From Ferrovibrio sp. (GTDB lineage Bacteria; Pseudomonadota; Alphaproteobacteria; Ferrovibrionales; Ferrovibrionaceae), in NCBI GenBank assembly GCA_017991315.1, contig JAGOQS010000003.1, positions 1 through 64,000 of the forward strand: a stretch of 64,000 nt of DNA, given 5' to 3'. The position numbers and the translations under genes were made by a program. This document shows, piece by piece, positions 34,321-42,546 of this stretch. Below the pieces are notes generated by a model, which worked only from the letters and a program-made list of their open reading frames with translations, made no database searches and was not told where the DNA came from. Numbering within the stretch: position 1 is the first letter of the stretch; each line of letters starts with the position of its first letter.

Positions 34321-35589
34321 TCAGTCGTCATGCGCGGACTTGATCTGCGCATCCCTATCCATTTTGGTACGCCCCGGCGCCATGTACCATAGCAGCGCCA
34401 GCAGCATCGCCACCAGCGGGATGCCGAAGGCCCAGGTGTAGGCTTCCGGCGGATAGCCGCCATTGGCCTGGCGCGGCCACAGGTCGATGATCCAGCCGAG
34501 GCCGGCCTGGGCGAAGAAGGCGAAGCCGAATACCACGCCGTTCAGCAGCGTGTTGACGCGACCAGTCAGTTGCGCCGGAAACTGCGTGCTAAGGATCGGG
34601 TAGGCCAATACCGTGGTGTTGCACAGCAGGCCGAACACGCACCAGACAATCAGGCTGGTCGGCGCCCAGCCGACAGCCAGAATCACCAGCGTGACGCCGT
34701 AGAGCAGCGTAGCGGCGCAAAGTGTTATGCGCAGGCTGATGCCAAAGCGCTGCAGCCGGTCTGCAACAATGCCGGTGAGGGTGAAGCCGAGCGTCAAGGC
34801 AGCGGCCAGCATGAACTGTAATTCCGCGGCCTCAAGCCGGCCCAGGCCACCGACATCGCGCAGGTAAGGTCCGGACCATAAGCCCTGGATCGCCATGCCG
34901 CTGGCCATGCCCAGCATCGAAACCGGCGCGATGCGCCAGAAGCGGCGGTCGACCAGGATGCGACCGCAATCGCGCAACTGGCTGCCCAGGCTTTCCGCCG
35001 CGCTATGCGAGCCGGGTTTCTCCGGCACGGCAAAGAAGATTGCCGCCGATGCCGTCATCACCATGGCGGCGAGAATCCAGAACACGGCACGCCAGTCGAG
35101 CCACTGCACCAGCAATTCCACCGGCAGCGTGGCACAGAGTGCGCCGAGGCCGCCGGCGGTCATGAACACGCCATTGGCCAGCGCCCAGCGTTCAGCGGGC
35201 AGCCACAGCGAAATGGTTTTCATCGCGCTCATCAGGCCGCCGGCAACGCCCAGGCCGATCAGGGTGCGGCCGATGAACAGATGCGAGAATTGCGTGCCGA
35301 GGGCGAACACGCCGGCGCCGAGCGCGGCGAAAAGCAGCAAGGCAGCTTGCACGCGGCGCGGCCCGTAGCGATCGAGCAGGATACCGAGCGGCAACTGTGC
35401 CAGCGAAAAAATGATGAAATAGGCAGCGGTCAAGCTGCCGAGATCGGCGGCGCCGATATTAAGATCCTGTTGCAGGTTCGGTGCGATCACTGCGTTCACC
35501 GAGCGGAACAGGTAGGACATGAAATAGCCGCAGGCGAAGGGCAGCAACACGCGCCCGGCGATGAATGCCAGCGGAACCGATGTACTCAT
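34321..35589 (-). CDS. Major facilitator superfamily transporter
   Basis: 422 residues, about twelve membrane helices. The loop LLDRYGPRRVQ after helix 2 matches the MFS A-motif, and ADRLQRFGISLR is its counterpart. The N-terminus (PFACGYFMSYLFRSVNAVIAP) resembles the sugar-acid/nitrate-type MFS permeases, but the substrate is not assigned. ATG at 35589 is preferred over a GTG two codons earlier because of spacing to GGAAGAGAG. The last ten residues derive from a REP-like repeat. It is 19 bases downstream of the adenylate cyclase gene, same strand. Confidence 0.85.
   Translation of the reverse strand: MSTSVPLAFIAGRVLLPFACGYFMSYLFRSVNAVIAPNLQQDLNIGAADLGSLTAAYFIIFSLAQLPLGILLDRYGPRRVQAALLLFAALGAGVFALGTQFSHLFIGRTLIGLGVAGGLMSAMKTISLWLPAERWALANGVFMTAGGLGALCATLPVELLVQWLDWRAVFWILAAMVMTASAAIFFAVPEKPGSHSAAESLGSQLRDCGRILVDRRFWRIAPVSMLGMASGMAIQGLWSGPYLRDVGGLGRLEAAELQFMLAAALTLGFTLTGIVADRLQRFGISLRITLCAATLLYGVTLVILAVGWAPTSLIVWCVFGLLCNTTVLAYPILSTQFPAQLTGRVNTLLNGVVFGFAFFAQAGLGWIIDLWPRQANGGYPPEAYTWAFGIPLVAMLLALLWYMAPGRTKMDRDAQIKSAHDD
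34330..34353. repeat. REP-like palindrome inside the 3' end of the MFS gene
   Basis: ATGCGCGGA-CTTGA-TCTGCGCAT, the inverted orientation of the family, with one mismatch in the stem. It forms an inverted pair with the element at 34284. It encodes most of the C-terminal tail (DAQIKSAHDD) of the MFS protein on the minus strand. Confidence 0.7.
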
Positions 35590-35608
35590 GATCACTCTCT
35601 TCCCGGCG

Positions 35609-36649
35609 TTATTTCTGTTCTGACTGTAAAGCGAAAAGTTCTAGTGGCTGGGCCTTGCCCGGCAGCGTCTGCGCACCGAGCGGAACGGCCTTTACATCCT
35701 CCAGCGCGCCCATGGCATCAAGCGCAGCGCGGCTGGCGATAACCGTATGCTCCACCCCCTTGGCCCATTGCTCGATCTTGGCCGTGGTGTTGATGGTATC
35801 ACCGAGCAGGGCGATCTCGCGCTTGAAATCGCCCATTTCGCCTACCACCACCGGACCGGCATGCAGCACAGCACGGAAATCCGGCACAGCGCCCAGGCGC
35901 TCGGCGTAAAAAGCGGCGCGGCGCTGCAACAGGTCACGGGCAGCGAATATGGTGGCGACGGCACGGGCATCGCTCACAGGCGATGGCCAGGTGACGATCA
36001 TTTCGTCGCCGACATATTTCTCGATACTGCCCTCATGATCTTCCACCGCTTCGCCGAGGTCGGAAAAGAACTGGTTCAGCAGCTTGTGGAAGGCGATATC
36101 GCCGATGCGCTCGGCAATCGCGGTGGAGCCGCGCATGTCAAGGAACAGGAACAGGCGTTGTTCCAGGCGCGGATGGTGATAGCGACCCTTGATGAAGTTC
36201 TTCAGCACGCGGCGGCCGAGCAGCAGGTTGATCTGCATCAGCGTGTTGACCACGAAAGTGAAGCCCAGTGCCGCCACCAGGGTAATCAGCGTCGCGGAGT
36301 TGAAGCCGGTCGGTTCTGCGTCCTCGATCGGCACCAGTACATTGCCGAGCCCATCCAGGGAAACGATGAAGAAGGAGTAGAGTACGGTCTTGATCAGCGC
36401 CACGCGCATGAAGGGCAGGCGGCGCAGGCCCTGGCCGCTGGGGCCGGTGGCGTAGAAGATTTCGAAAACCGCAATCGCGAATGTAACCATGGCGCCGGTG
36501 ATCAGGCCGCGCAGGAAGCCAAGCCGGGCGGAATCGCCGCCAAGCGATGAATCGATGGCAAGGCCATAGAGCGCGCCGGCAAGGCTGCCGATGCCGATGA
36601 AGCGCAGCAGCAGCATCACTTGGCGGCGGCGGCGGGTAGAAAGAGCCAT
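35609..36649 (-). CDS. Membrane-bound class III adenylate/guanylate cyclase
   Basis: 346 residues. Four predicted membrane helices occupy the first 150 residues, followed by a cytoplasmic class III cyclase domain. Metal-binding aspartates lie in FLFLDMRGSTAIAERIG and in KYVGDEMIVTWP, and the later DTINTTAKIEQWAK segment supplies the transition-state Asn/Arg region. It should make cAMP from ATP; the sensory input is unknown. Placed upstream of an MFS gene on the same strand. Confidence 0.87.
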   Translation of the reverse strand: MALSTRRRRQVMLLLRFIGIGSLAGALYGLAIDSSLGGDSARLGFLRGLITGAMVTFAIAVFEIFYATGPSGQGLRRLPFMRVALIKTVLYSFFIVSLDGLGNVLVPIEDAEPTGFNSATLITLVAALGFTFVVNTLMQINLLLGRRVLKNFIKGRYHHPRLEQRLFLFLDMRGSTAIAERIGDIAFHKLLNQFFSDLGEAVEDHEGSIEKYVGDEMIVTWPSPVSDARAVATIFAARDLLQRRAAFYAERLGAVPDFRAVLHAGPVVVGEMGDFKREIALLGDTINTTAKIEQWAKGVEHTVIASRAALDAMGALEDVKAVPLGAQTLPGKAQPLELFALQSEQK

Positions 36650-36716
36650 TATTGGTTCATTCCGCGAACGAGACCCGGCGATGATATGCTGATCAACCGC
36701 AATAGGAAAGCGGCAG

Positions 36717-36744
36717 CAAAAAGGCCGGGCTTGTGGCCCGGCCT
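36717..36744 (-). terminator. Rho-independent terminator of typA
   Basis: On the minus strand AGGCCGGGCC and GCCCGGCCT form a stem of about nine base pairs with a tiny ACA loop, followed by TTTTT (plus-strand A-run at 36717-36722). It lies about 50 bases downstream of the typA stop and upstream of the cyclase gene. Confidence 0.82.
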
Positions 36745-36795
36745 GTCGCTGTGACCATCGTCACCGCCAGATCATGTCTGGCGGCGGTGGCTGGT

Positions 36796-38619
36796 TTACG
36801 CGGCGTTTTCGGCCTGGCGCTGGGCTTTCTTGCGGTCATTCGGGTCCAGCATCTTCTTGCGGATGCGGATGCTCTTCGGCGTCACTTCCACCAGTTCGTC
36901 ATCGGCGATGTAGGCGATGGCCTGCTCCAGGGTCATCTTGCGCGGCGGGGTAAGGCGCACCTGCTCATCCTTGCCCGCGGCGCGGATGTTGGTGAGCTGT
37001 TTTGCCTTCATCGGGTTGACGTCAAGATCATTGTCGCGGCTGTGCTCGCCGATGATCATGCCTTCATACACGGCCACGCCCGGATCGACGAACAGCACGC
37101 CGCGCTCTTCGATGAAGTTCAGCGCGTAGAGTGTGGTTTCACCGGTGCCATTGGCGATCAGCACGCCGTTGCGGCGGCCCGGGATGGCGCCGCGATGCGG
37201 GCCATAGCTGTGGAACAGCTTGTTCATGATGCCGGTGCCGCGCGTATCGGTGAGGAATTCACCGTGGTAGCCGATCAGGCCGCGCGACGGGGCATGGAAG
37301 GTGATGCGGGTCTTGCCGCCGCCCGACGGGCGCATGTCGCGCAGCTCGGCCTTGCGCAGGCTCATCTTCTCCACGACGATGCCGGTAAAGGCATCATCCA
37401 CGTCGATATGCACTTCCTCGATCGGCTCCAGCAGCTTGCCGTCCTCATCCTGCTGGAACAGCACGCGCGGACGGCTGATCGAAAGCTCGAAGCCCTCGCG
37501 GCGCATGGTTTCCACCAGCACGCCGAGCTGCAATTCGCCACGGCCGGCGACTTCGAAGGCATCCTTGTCGTCGCTCTCGCGCACGCGGATCGCCACATTG
37601 CCCTCGGCTTCGCGCATCAGGCGGGTGCGGATCACGCGGCTCTGCACCTTGGAGCCTTCCTTGCCGGCGAAGGGCGAGTTATTGACCGAGAAGGTCATCG
37701 CCAGGGTCGGCGGATCAATCGGGTTGGCCGGCACAGGATCGGAGACGGCCAGTTCGCAGATGGTATCGGCCACCGTTGTGGTGGTGAGGCCGGCAATCGC
37801 CACGATATCGCCGGCTTCGGCTTCTTCCACCGGCACGCGCTCGATGCCGCGGAAGGCCAGCAGCTTGGTGACGCGGCCCTGCTCGATTTCGCTGCCATCG
37901 CGGCGCAGTGAGTGGATTGGGCTATTCACCTTCAGCACGCCGGAATGGATGCGGCCGGTGAGGATGCGGCCGAGATACGGGTCGGCTTCCAGCGTGGTGA
38001 CCAGCATGCGGAACGGCGCATCCTTCTCCACGGTCGGCGCCGGCACATGGCGCACCACCAGGTCAAACAGCGGGGCGAGGTCCTTGCGCGGGCCTTCCAG
38101 GCTGTCATCGGCCCAGCCGGAGCGGCCCGAGGCGAACATGCAGGGGAAGTCGAGTTGTTCTTCGCTGGCGTCCAGGGCGGCGAAGAGATCGAACACTTCG
38201 GAATGGACTTCGACCGGGCGGGCGTCAGAGCGGTCGACCTTGTTGATCACCACGATCGGGCGCATGCCGAGGCCGAGTGCCTTGCCAAGCACGAACTTGG
38301 TCTGCGGCAGCGGGCCTTCTGCGGCGTCCACCAGCAGCACAACGCCATCCACCATGGAGAGGATGCGCTCAACTTCGCCGCCGAAATCGGCGTGGCCGGG
38401 GGTATCGACGATGTTGACGCGGGTGCCGTGCCATTCCACCGAGGTGCACTTGGCCAGGATGGTGATGCCGCGCTCGCGCTCGAGGTCGTTGGAGTCCATC
38501 ACGCGCTCGGCCACCTGCTGGTTCTCGCGGAACGAGCCGGACTGGCGCAGCAGGGCGTCGACCAGGGTGGTCTTGCCGTGGTCAACGTGGGCGATGATGG
38601 CGATATTGCGAATTTCCAT
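36796..38619 (-). CDS. typA: Ribosome-associated GTPase TypA/BipA
   Basis: 607 residues, the family's usual length. A translational GTPase of the EF-G group that aids 50S assembly and stress growth. GTP motifs: AHVDHGKTTLVDALL (G1), DTPGHADFGGEVER (G3) and NKVDRSDARP (G4). Domains III, V and the TypA-specific C-terminal domain follow (GRGELQLGVLVETMRREG; FHSYGPHRGAIPGRRNGVLI). The ATG at 38619 starts MEIRNIAIIAHVDHG as in relatives. The 274-base upstream gap to the divergent hydratase shows no clear promoter. Confidence 0.96.
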   Translation of the reverse strand: MEIRNIAIIAHVDHGKTTLVDALLRQSGSFRENQQVAERVMDSNDLERERGITILAKCTSVEWHGTRVNIVDTPGHADFGGEVERILSMVDGVVLLVDAAEGPLPQTKFVLGKALGLGMRPIVVINKVDRSDARPVEVHSEVFDLFAALDASEEQLDFPCMFASGRSGWADDSLEGPRKDLAPLFDLVVRHVPAPTVEKDAPFRMLVTTLEADPYLGRILTGRIHSGVLKVNSPIHSLRRDGSEIEQGRVTKLLAFRGIERVPVEEAEAGDIVAIAGLTTTTVADTICELAVSDPVPANPIDPPTLAMTFSVNNSPFAGKEGSKVQSRVIRTRLMREAEGNVAIRVRESDDKDAFEVAGRGELQLGVLVETMRREGFELSISRPRVLFQQDEDGKLLEPIEEVHIDVDDAFTGIVVEKMSLRKAELRDMRPSGGGKTRITFHAPSRGLIGYHGEFLTDTRGTGIMNKLFHSYGPHRGAIPGRRNGVLIANGTGETTLYALNFIEERGVLFVDPGVAVYEGMIIGEHSRDNDLDVNPMKAKQLTNIRAAGKDEQVRLTPPRKMTLEQAIAYIADDELVEVTPKSIRIRKKMLDPNDRKKAQRQAENAA

Positions 38620-38893
38620 GGGCTTGAACGAAAGGCCCGGTCGACCTTGGTAAAGGCGGCCGGGCGCGATTCCTCTAAGGTTGCGGCTGGTTGCGGGGTT
38701 TATAGTGCGGCGCACAAAACGGCGCAACAGAAGAGTTCGGCAGGGCAGCTATGCACCACCCGGCGGGACGTCTGCTCCGTCCTTCCGCAACTCTTTGATT
38801 CCCATGGGATAATGACGATTTGTCGGGTTTTTGGGCTTGACCCGCGTGAGGACTGGGGCGGAAGCTGGGCACATGACAAGGGAAGGAGACGCC

Positions 38894-39715
38894 ATGACCT
38901 ATGAGCATATCCTCTACGAAGTACACGACCGCATCGCTACGGTAACGCTGAACCGGCCGGACAAGCTGAATGCCTGGACCGCCACCATGGAGGGCGAAAT
39001 CCGTGTCGCCATGGCCTTGGCGGCGGCCGATCCGGGCGTGCGGGTGATCGTGCTGACCGGGGCGGGAAGGGGCTTCTGCGCCGGCGCGGATATGGACCTG
39101 CTGTCGAATATCCAGCAGGACAATAGTGGAAAGGGCCGTGGCGCCGTCGGCGGCGAACCCTTCGACGCCACCGCCAACCCGAACTTCCAGATGCGCTACA
39201 GCTATTTTCCGGCCCTGCCAAAGCCGGTGATCGCCGCCATCAATGGCCCCGCCGCCGGCCTTGGCCTGATCGCGGCGCTGTATTGCGACATGCGCTTCGC
39301 CGCTGATACCGCGGTATTCACCACGGCTTTCTCGCGCCGGGGCCTGATCGCCGAGCATGGCATCTCCTGGCTGCTGCCGCGTCTGGTCGGCCCCAGCCGG
39401 GCCATGGACCTGATGCTTTCGGCGCGCAAGGTGGATGCGGCAGAGGCGCTCCGCATCGGGCTGGTGGACCGCTTGTGCAAACCCGAGGCGTTGCAGGATG
39501 ATGTGCGTGTCTATGCCCGCGAGCTGGCCGACATGGTGTCGCCGCGCTCGATGCGGGTGATGAAGCGCCAGCTCTGGGAGGCGGCGTTCCAGAACCTCAG
39601 CGAGGCCACTGCGATTGGCAATGCCGAGATGCTGGCGAGCTTCAAGAGTGCGGATTTCAAGGAAGGCGTGGCGCATTTCATCGAAAAGCGGGCGCCGAAT
39701 TTCAGCGGTAACTAA
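38894..39715 (+). CDS. Enoyl-CoA hydratase
   Basis: 273 residues. Crotonase fold with GAGRGFCAGADMDLL (loop 1) and NGPAAGLGLIAALYCDMRFA (loop 2); the AVFTTAFSRRGLIAEHGISW segment contains the Glu expected from fatty-acid type hydratases. AAGGAGA 6 bases upstream sets the start at 38894. Sixteen bases later begins a serine hydrolase gene, probably in the same operon, suggesting a joint role in acyl-CoA or ester metabolism. Confidence 0.87.
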   Translation: MTYEHILYEVHDRIATVTLNRPDKLNAWTATMEGEIRVAMALAAADPGVRVIVLTGAGRGFCAGADMDLLSNIQQDNSGKGRGAVGGEPFDATANPNFQMRYSYFPALPKPVIAAINGPAAGLGLIAALYCDMRFAADTAVFTTAFSRRGLIAEHGISWLLPRLVGPSRAMDLMLSARKVDAAEALRIGLVDRLCKPEALQDDVRVYARELADMVSPRSMRVMKRQLWEAAFQNLSEATAIGNAEMLASFKSADFKEGVAHFIEKRAPNFSGN

Positions 39716-39731
39716 CAATCAGGAAGCACGC

Positions 39732-41114
39732 ATGGAAAAGTGGCTCAAACCGGCGCTCGATTACATTCCGCGCTGGCTGGATTTCCAGATGCGGCAGCAC
39801 CGCCAGCCGGGCTGCGCCTATGCCATCGCGCATCGCGGCAAGCTGGTGGCGGAGGGCGCCTTCGGCCATGCCGATCTGGCCAGCGGCGAGGCGCTGACCA
39901 CGCGGCATCGTTTCCGTGTCGCTTCCCATTCGAAATGCTTCACCACCACCGGCATCATGCTGCTGCGCGAACGCGGCAAGCTGAAACTCGATGATACCGC
40001 CGGCCAGTATGTTTCCGGCCTGCATAAAAGCATCGCCGAGGCGACCTTGGCTGAATTGCTGTCGCACAGCGCCGGGCTGATCCGCGATGGCTGGGATGCC
40101 GGGCAATGGCTGGACCGCCGGCCGTTCCTGAACGCGGAAGAACTGCGCGCCGACCTCAAGCGCCCGGCGGTGCTGGCCGGCAGCACGCGGTTCAAATATT
40201 CCAACCACGGTTTCGGCCTGCTTGGCCTGGTGATCGAGCAGGTGACGGGCGAGAGCTATGGCGCCTGGATGCAGCGCGAGGTGATCGCCGCCGCCGGCCT
40301 GGCAGAAACCCTGCCGGATTGCCCGCCGCGCTGGCGCGGCTGGCGCCTGGCGCGCGGCCACAGCGCCATCGCACCGGCAGGTTTGCGCCATGTGGTGCCG
40401 GGCGATAATGCCACCCATGCGCTGGCTCCGGCCACTGGCTTTGTCAGCACCGCCGCCGATATCGTGCGCTTCCTCTCGCAGCTCGATCCGGCGGCGAAGC
40501 GGAGCCTGCTCTCGGTATCCAGCCGCCGCGCCATGCTGCGCCGGCAATGGCGCCCGCCGGGCCTGCTGGAGCAGCATTACGGCTATGGCGTGATGTCGGG
40601 CAAGATTCAGGATTGGGATCTCTACGGCCATAACGGCGGCTTCCAGGGCACGCTGACGCGCAGCTTCGTGTTGCCGGAGCCGGGTCTGGCAGTGTCGGTG
40701 CTGACCAATGCCGGCGATGGCCTGTCCGGCCCCTGGGCCGATGGCATCGCGCATCTGCTGCGTGCCTGGTCTCGCCATGGTGCGCCGAGCCGCCGCGTCG
40801 CCGATTGGGGTGGCCGCTGGTGGACTCTGTTCGGCGCCGGCGACTGGCTGCCGATGGGCAACCGCGTGCTGGTGGCAACCCCGGCCTGGCTCAATCCGCT
40901 GATGGATGCCAGCGAGATCGTGCCGAGCAGCCGCGACGAGGGCCGCATCGAGGCCGCCGGCTATGCCAATCATGGTGAAGCCGTGCGGCGTATCCGCGAT
41001 GGCCGGGGCCGGGTGAAGGAAGTGCAATTCGCCGGCTTTCGCCTGCAATCGGAGGCGGCCGCCGCGCGCGAAGTGGCAAAGCGCTTCAAGCCAGTGAAAG
41101 CAGCAAAGAAGTAG
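39732..41114 (+). CDS. Serine hydrolase, beta-lactamase (class C) family
   Basis: 460 residues. Catalytic SxxK motif SHSK in RVASHSKCFTTTGIMLLRERG (about residue 65), YxN motif KYSNHGFGLLG, and an HNGGFQG motif in place of the KTG box. No signal peptide is visible, so it is likely cytoplasmic. The C-terminal 130 residues form an additional beta-rich domain seen in some D-aminopeptidase-like members. Probably translated with the upstream hydratase. Substrate unknown; it is only distantly similar to the hydrolase at 18854-19990. Confidence 0.82.
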   Translation: MEKWLKPALDYIPRWLDFQMRQHRQPGCAYAIAHRGKLVAEGAFGHADLASGEALTTRHRFRVASHSKCFTTTGIMLLRERGKLKLDDTAGQYVSGLHKSIAEATLAELLSHSAGLIRDGWDAGQWLDRRPFLNAEELRADLKRPAVLAGSTRFKYSNHGFGLLGLVIEQVTGESYGAWMQREVIAAAGLAETLPDCPPRWRGWRLARGHSAIAPAGLRHVVPGDNATHALAPATGFVSTAADIVRFLSQLDPAAKRSLLSVSSRRAMLRRQWRPPGLLEQHYGYGVMSGKIQDWDLYGHNGGFQGTLTRSFVLPEPGLAVSVLTNAGDGLSGPWADGIAHLLRAWSRHGAPSRRVADWGGRWWTLFGAGDWLPMGNRVLVATPAWLNPLMDASEIVPSSRDEGRIEAAGYANHGEAVRRIRDGRGRVKEVQFAGFRLQSEAAAAREVAKRFKPVKAAKK

Positions 41115-41125
41115 CCCCAGGAATC

Positions 41126-41149
41126 AAAAGGCCTCCCTGTCGGGAGGCC
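41126..41149 (-). terminator. Minus-strand intrinsic terminator (distal of a tandem pair)
   Basis: GGCCTCCC (41130-41137) pairs with GGGAGGCC (41142-41149) around TGTC. Plus-strand AAAA at 41126-41129 gives a T-run on the minus strand. It is the backup for the hairpin at 41164-41181, with which it shares the GGCCTCC stem sequence. Confidence 0.8.
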
Positions 41150-41158
41150 GCCAGAATC

Positions 41159-41181
41159 AAAAAGGCCTCCGCTAGGAGGCC
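41159..41181 (-). terminator. Minus-strand intrinsic terminator (proximal of a tandem pair)
   Basis: GGCCTCC (41164-41170) pairs with GGAGGCC (41175-41181) around GCTA, with plus-strand A-run 41159-41163 giving five T on the minus strand. It ends transcripts arriving from the argE-like gene or from the candidate small RNA upstream of it. Confidence 0.82.
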
Positions 41182-41275
41182 CGGGGGCGGGAGAAGGTGT
41201 CACCGGCAGGCCACTGCATCCTGCATTACGGACGGTGCCTTCTCCACCCAACATTGCTGCTGGGCTTGATAAGTA
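41159..41275 (-). ncRNA. Candidate small RNA between argE-like gene and tandem terminators
   Basis: Between the argE-like stop (41338) and the terminators the minus strand carries a structured stretch: GGAGAAGG pairs with CCTTCTCC (about 41190-41197 with 41237-41244), extended by CACC/GGTG, with an inner GCAGG/CCTGC. It runs straight into the GC-rich terminator. A weak promoter is possible: minus TTGAAT (41302-41297), 16-base spacer, TACATT (41280-41275). It could equally be the 3' untranslated region of argE. No family is recognised. Confidence 0.35.
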
Positions 41276-41337
41276 ATGTAGGCCTGAATTGTAAAAATTC
41301 AATGACCAGATTGCGGCATTATCGTGAAATAAGCTGT

Positions 41338-42525
41338 TTAGACGCCTGCCAAGCCGGTTTTGCCTTCGCGCAAGCGCGGCAGCAGGCGGTCGAGGAACTC
41401 CTCGCACAGCTTTAGCTGCGTCAACTCGATGAATTCGTTCGGCTTATGCGCCTGCTCGATATTGCCGGGGCCGCAGACAATGGTCGGGATATCGGTCTGG
41501 CTGAACAGGCCGGCCTCGGTGCCGAAGGACACTTTCTGCACCCGATTGGCACCGGTCAGCGCTTTGCCAAGCTCAATAATCGGCGAGCGGTCGTCGGTGG
41601 CAAGGCCCGGGAACTCGGAAATCTGGTGGAAAGAACAGCCGCAATCGGGCTGCACGGCCTTCATTTCCGGCTCGATCCGCGTGCGGGCGAAATCCACCAC
41701 TTCCTGATACAGCGCATCCACATCGTCCTGCGGCAGATAGCGGATTTCCCACAGGAAGCTGCAATCCTTCGGCACGATGTTCAGGGCCGTGCCGCCATGC
41801 ACCACGCCGGTATGCAGCGAGGTGTAGGGCGGCGCGAATTCAGGATCGAACGGACCCTGGTCGCGTTTGCGCCGGGCAATCGACTTGATATGGGCGATCA
41901 GCTCGGCGGCGGCTTCCACGGCATTGACGCCCTGATGCGTCAGCGAGGAATGGCATTCAAAGCCGCGGAAATCGACGCGCCAGCTTTTCTTGCCCTTGTG
42001 CTGCGCGATCACCTGCATCTCGGTCGGCTCGCCGACGATGCAGGCGGCCGGTTTCACCGGCATCTTCGCCAGCACCGGCATGAGCTGCTTGGCGCCGAGA
42101 CAGCCAACCTCTTCGTCATAGGTAAAGGCGTAGTGGATCGGCGTCTTGAGGTCCTGGGCCAGGAAATGCGGCGCATAGGCCAGCGCGATGGCGACGAAGG
42201 ACTTCATGTCCGAAGTGCCACGGCCCCATAGCTTGCCATCCTTCTCCACCAGCTTGAACGGGTCGGTATCCCATTCCTGGCCGTCGATCGGCACCACGTC
42301 GGTATGGCCCGAAAGGACGATGCCGGGCACGTCCGTGGGGCCAATGGTGGCGAACAGGTTCGCCTTCTTGCCGCTGGCGTCATGCACCAGGGTGGAGGCG
42401 ACACCGAGCGACTTCAGGTGATCGCGCACCCAGTGGATGAGGTCGAGATTGGAATCCCGGCTCACAGTGGGCATTTCGATCAACTGGCGGATCATCGCCA
42501 GGGAGGCATCGCTCGGTCGGCTCAT
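41338..42525 (-). CDS. argE: Acetylornithine deacetylase-type M20 peptidase
   Basis: 395 residues. M20 di-zinc hydrolase: SGHTDVVPIDGQEWDTDPF (metal His and Asp), GRGTSDMKSF (bridging Asp), TYDEEVGCLGAK (catalytic and metal Glu), and a late HKPNEF metal histidine. Length and the ECHSSLTHQGVNAVEAA dimerisation region fit ArgE (N-acetylornithine to ornithine). Many alphaproteobacteria use ArgJ instead, so an alternate amidohydrolase role is possible. It ends 160 bases before tandem terminators and lies 21 bases from the DenD-like gene. Confidence 0.85.
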   Translation of the reverse strand: MSRPSDASLAMIRQLIEMPTVSRDSNLDLIHWVRDHLKSLGVASTLVHDASGKKANLFATIGPTDVPGIVLSGHTDVVPIDGQEWDTDPFKLVEKDGKLWGRGTSDMKSFVAIALAYAPHFLAQDLKTPIHYAFTYDEEVGCLGAKQLMPVLAKMPVKPAACIVGEPTEMQVIAQHKGKKSWRVDFRGFECHSSLTHQGVNAVEAAAELIAHIKSIARRKRDQGPFDPEFAPPYTSLHTGVVHGGTALNIVPKDCSFLWEIRYLPQDDVDALYQEVVDFARTRIEPEMKAVQPDCGCSFHQISEFPGLATDDRSPIIELGKALTGANRVQKVSFGTEAGLFSQTDIPTIVCGPGNIEQAHKPNEFIELTQLKLCEEFLDRLLPRLREGKTGLAGV

Positions 42526-42546
42526 GGTGCTTTCTGGTTTTTTGTC

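Noticed and set aside
38810..38870. Possible degenerate REP element upstream of the enoyl-CoA hydratase (GGGCTTGACCCGCG)
   Set aside because: Only part of the core matches and no complete 9-bp stem can be drawn, so it was not counted with the four clear copies.
41130..41181. Two similar hairpins read as a CRISPR-like or mobile repeat
   Set aside because: Both are self-complementary stems with adjacent A-runs (T on the minus strand), i.e. tandem terminators. There are no regular spacers.
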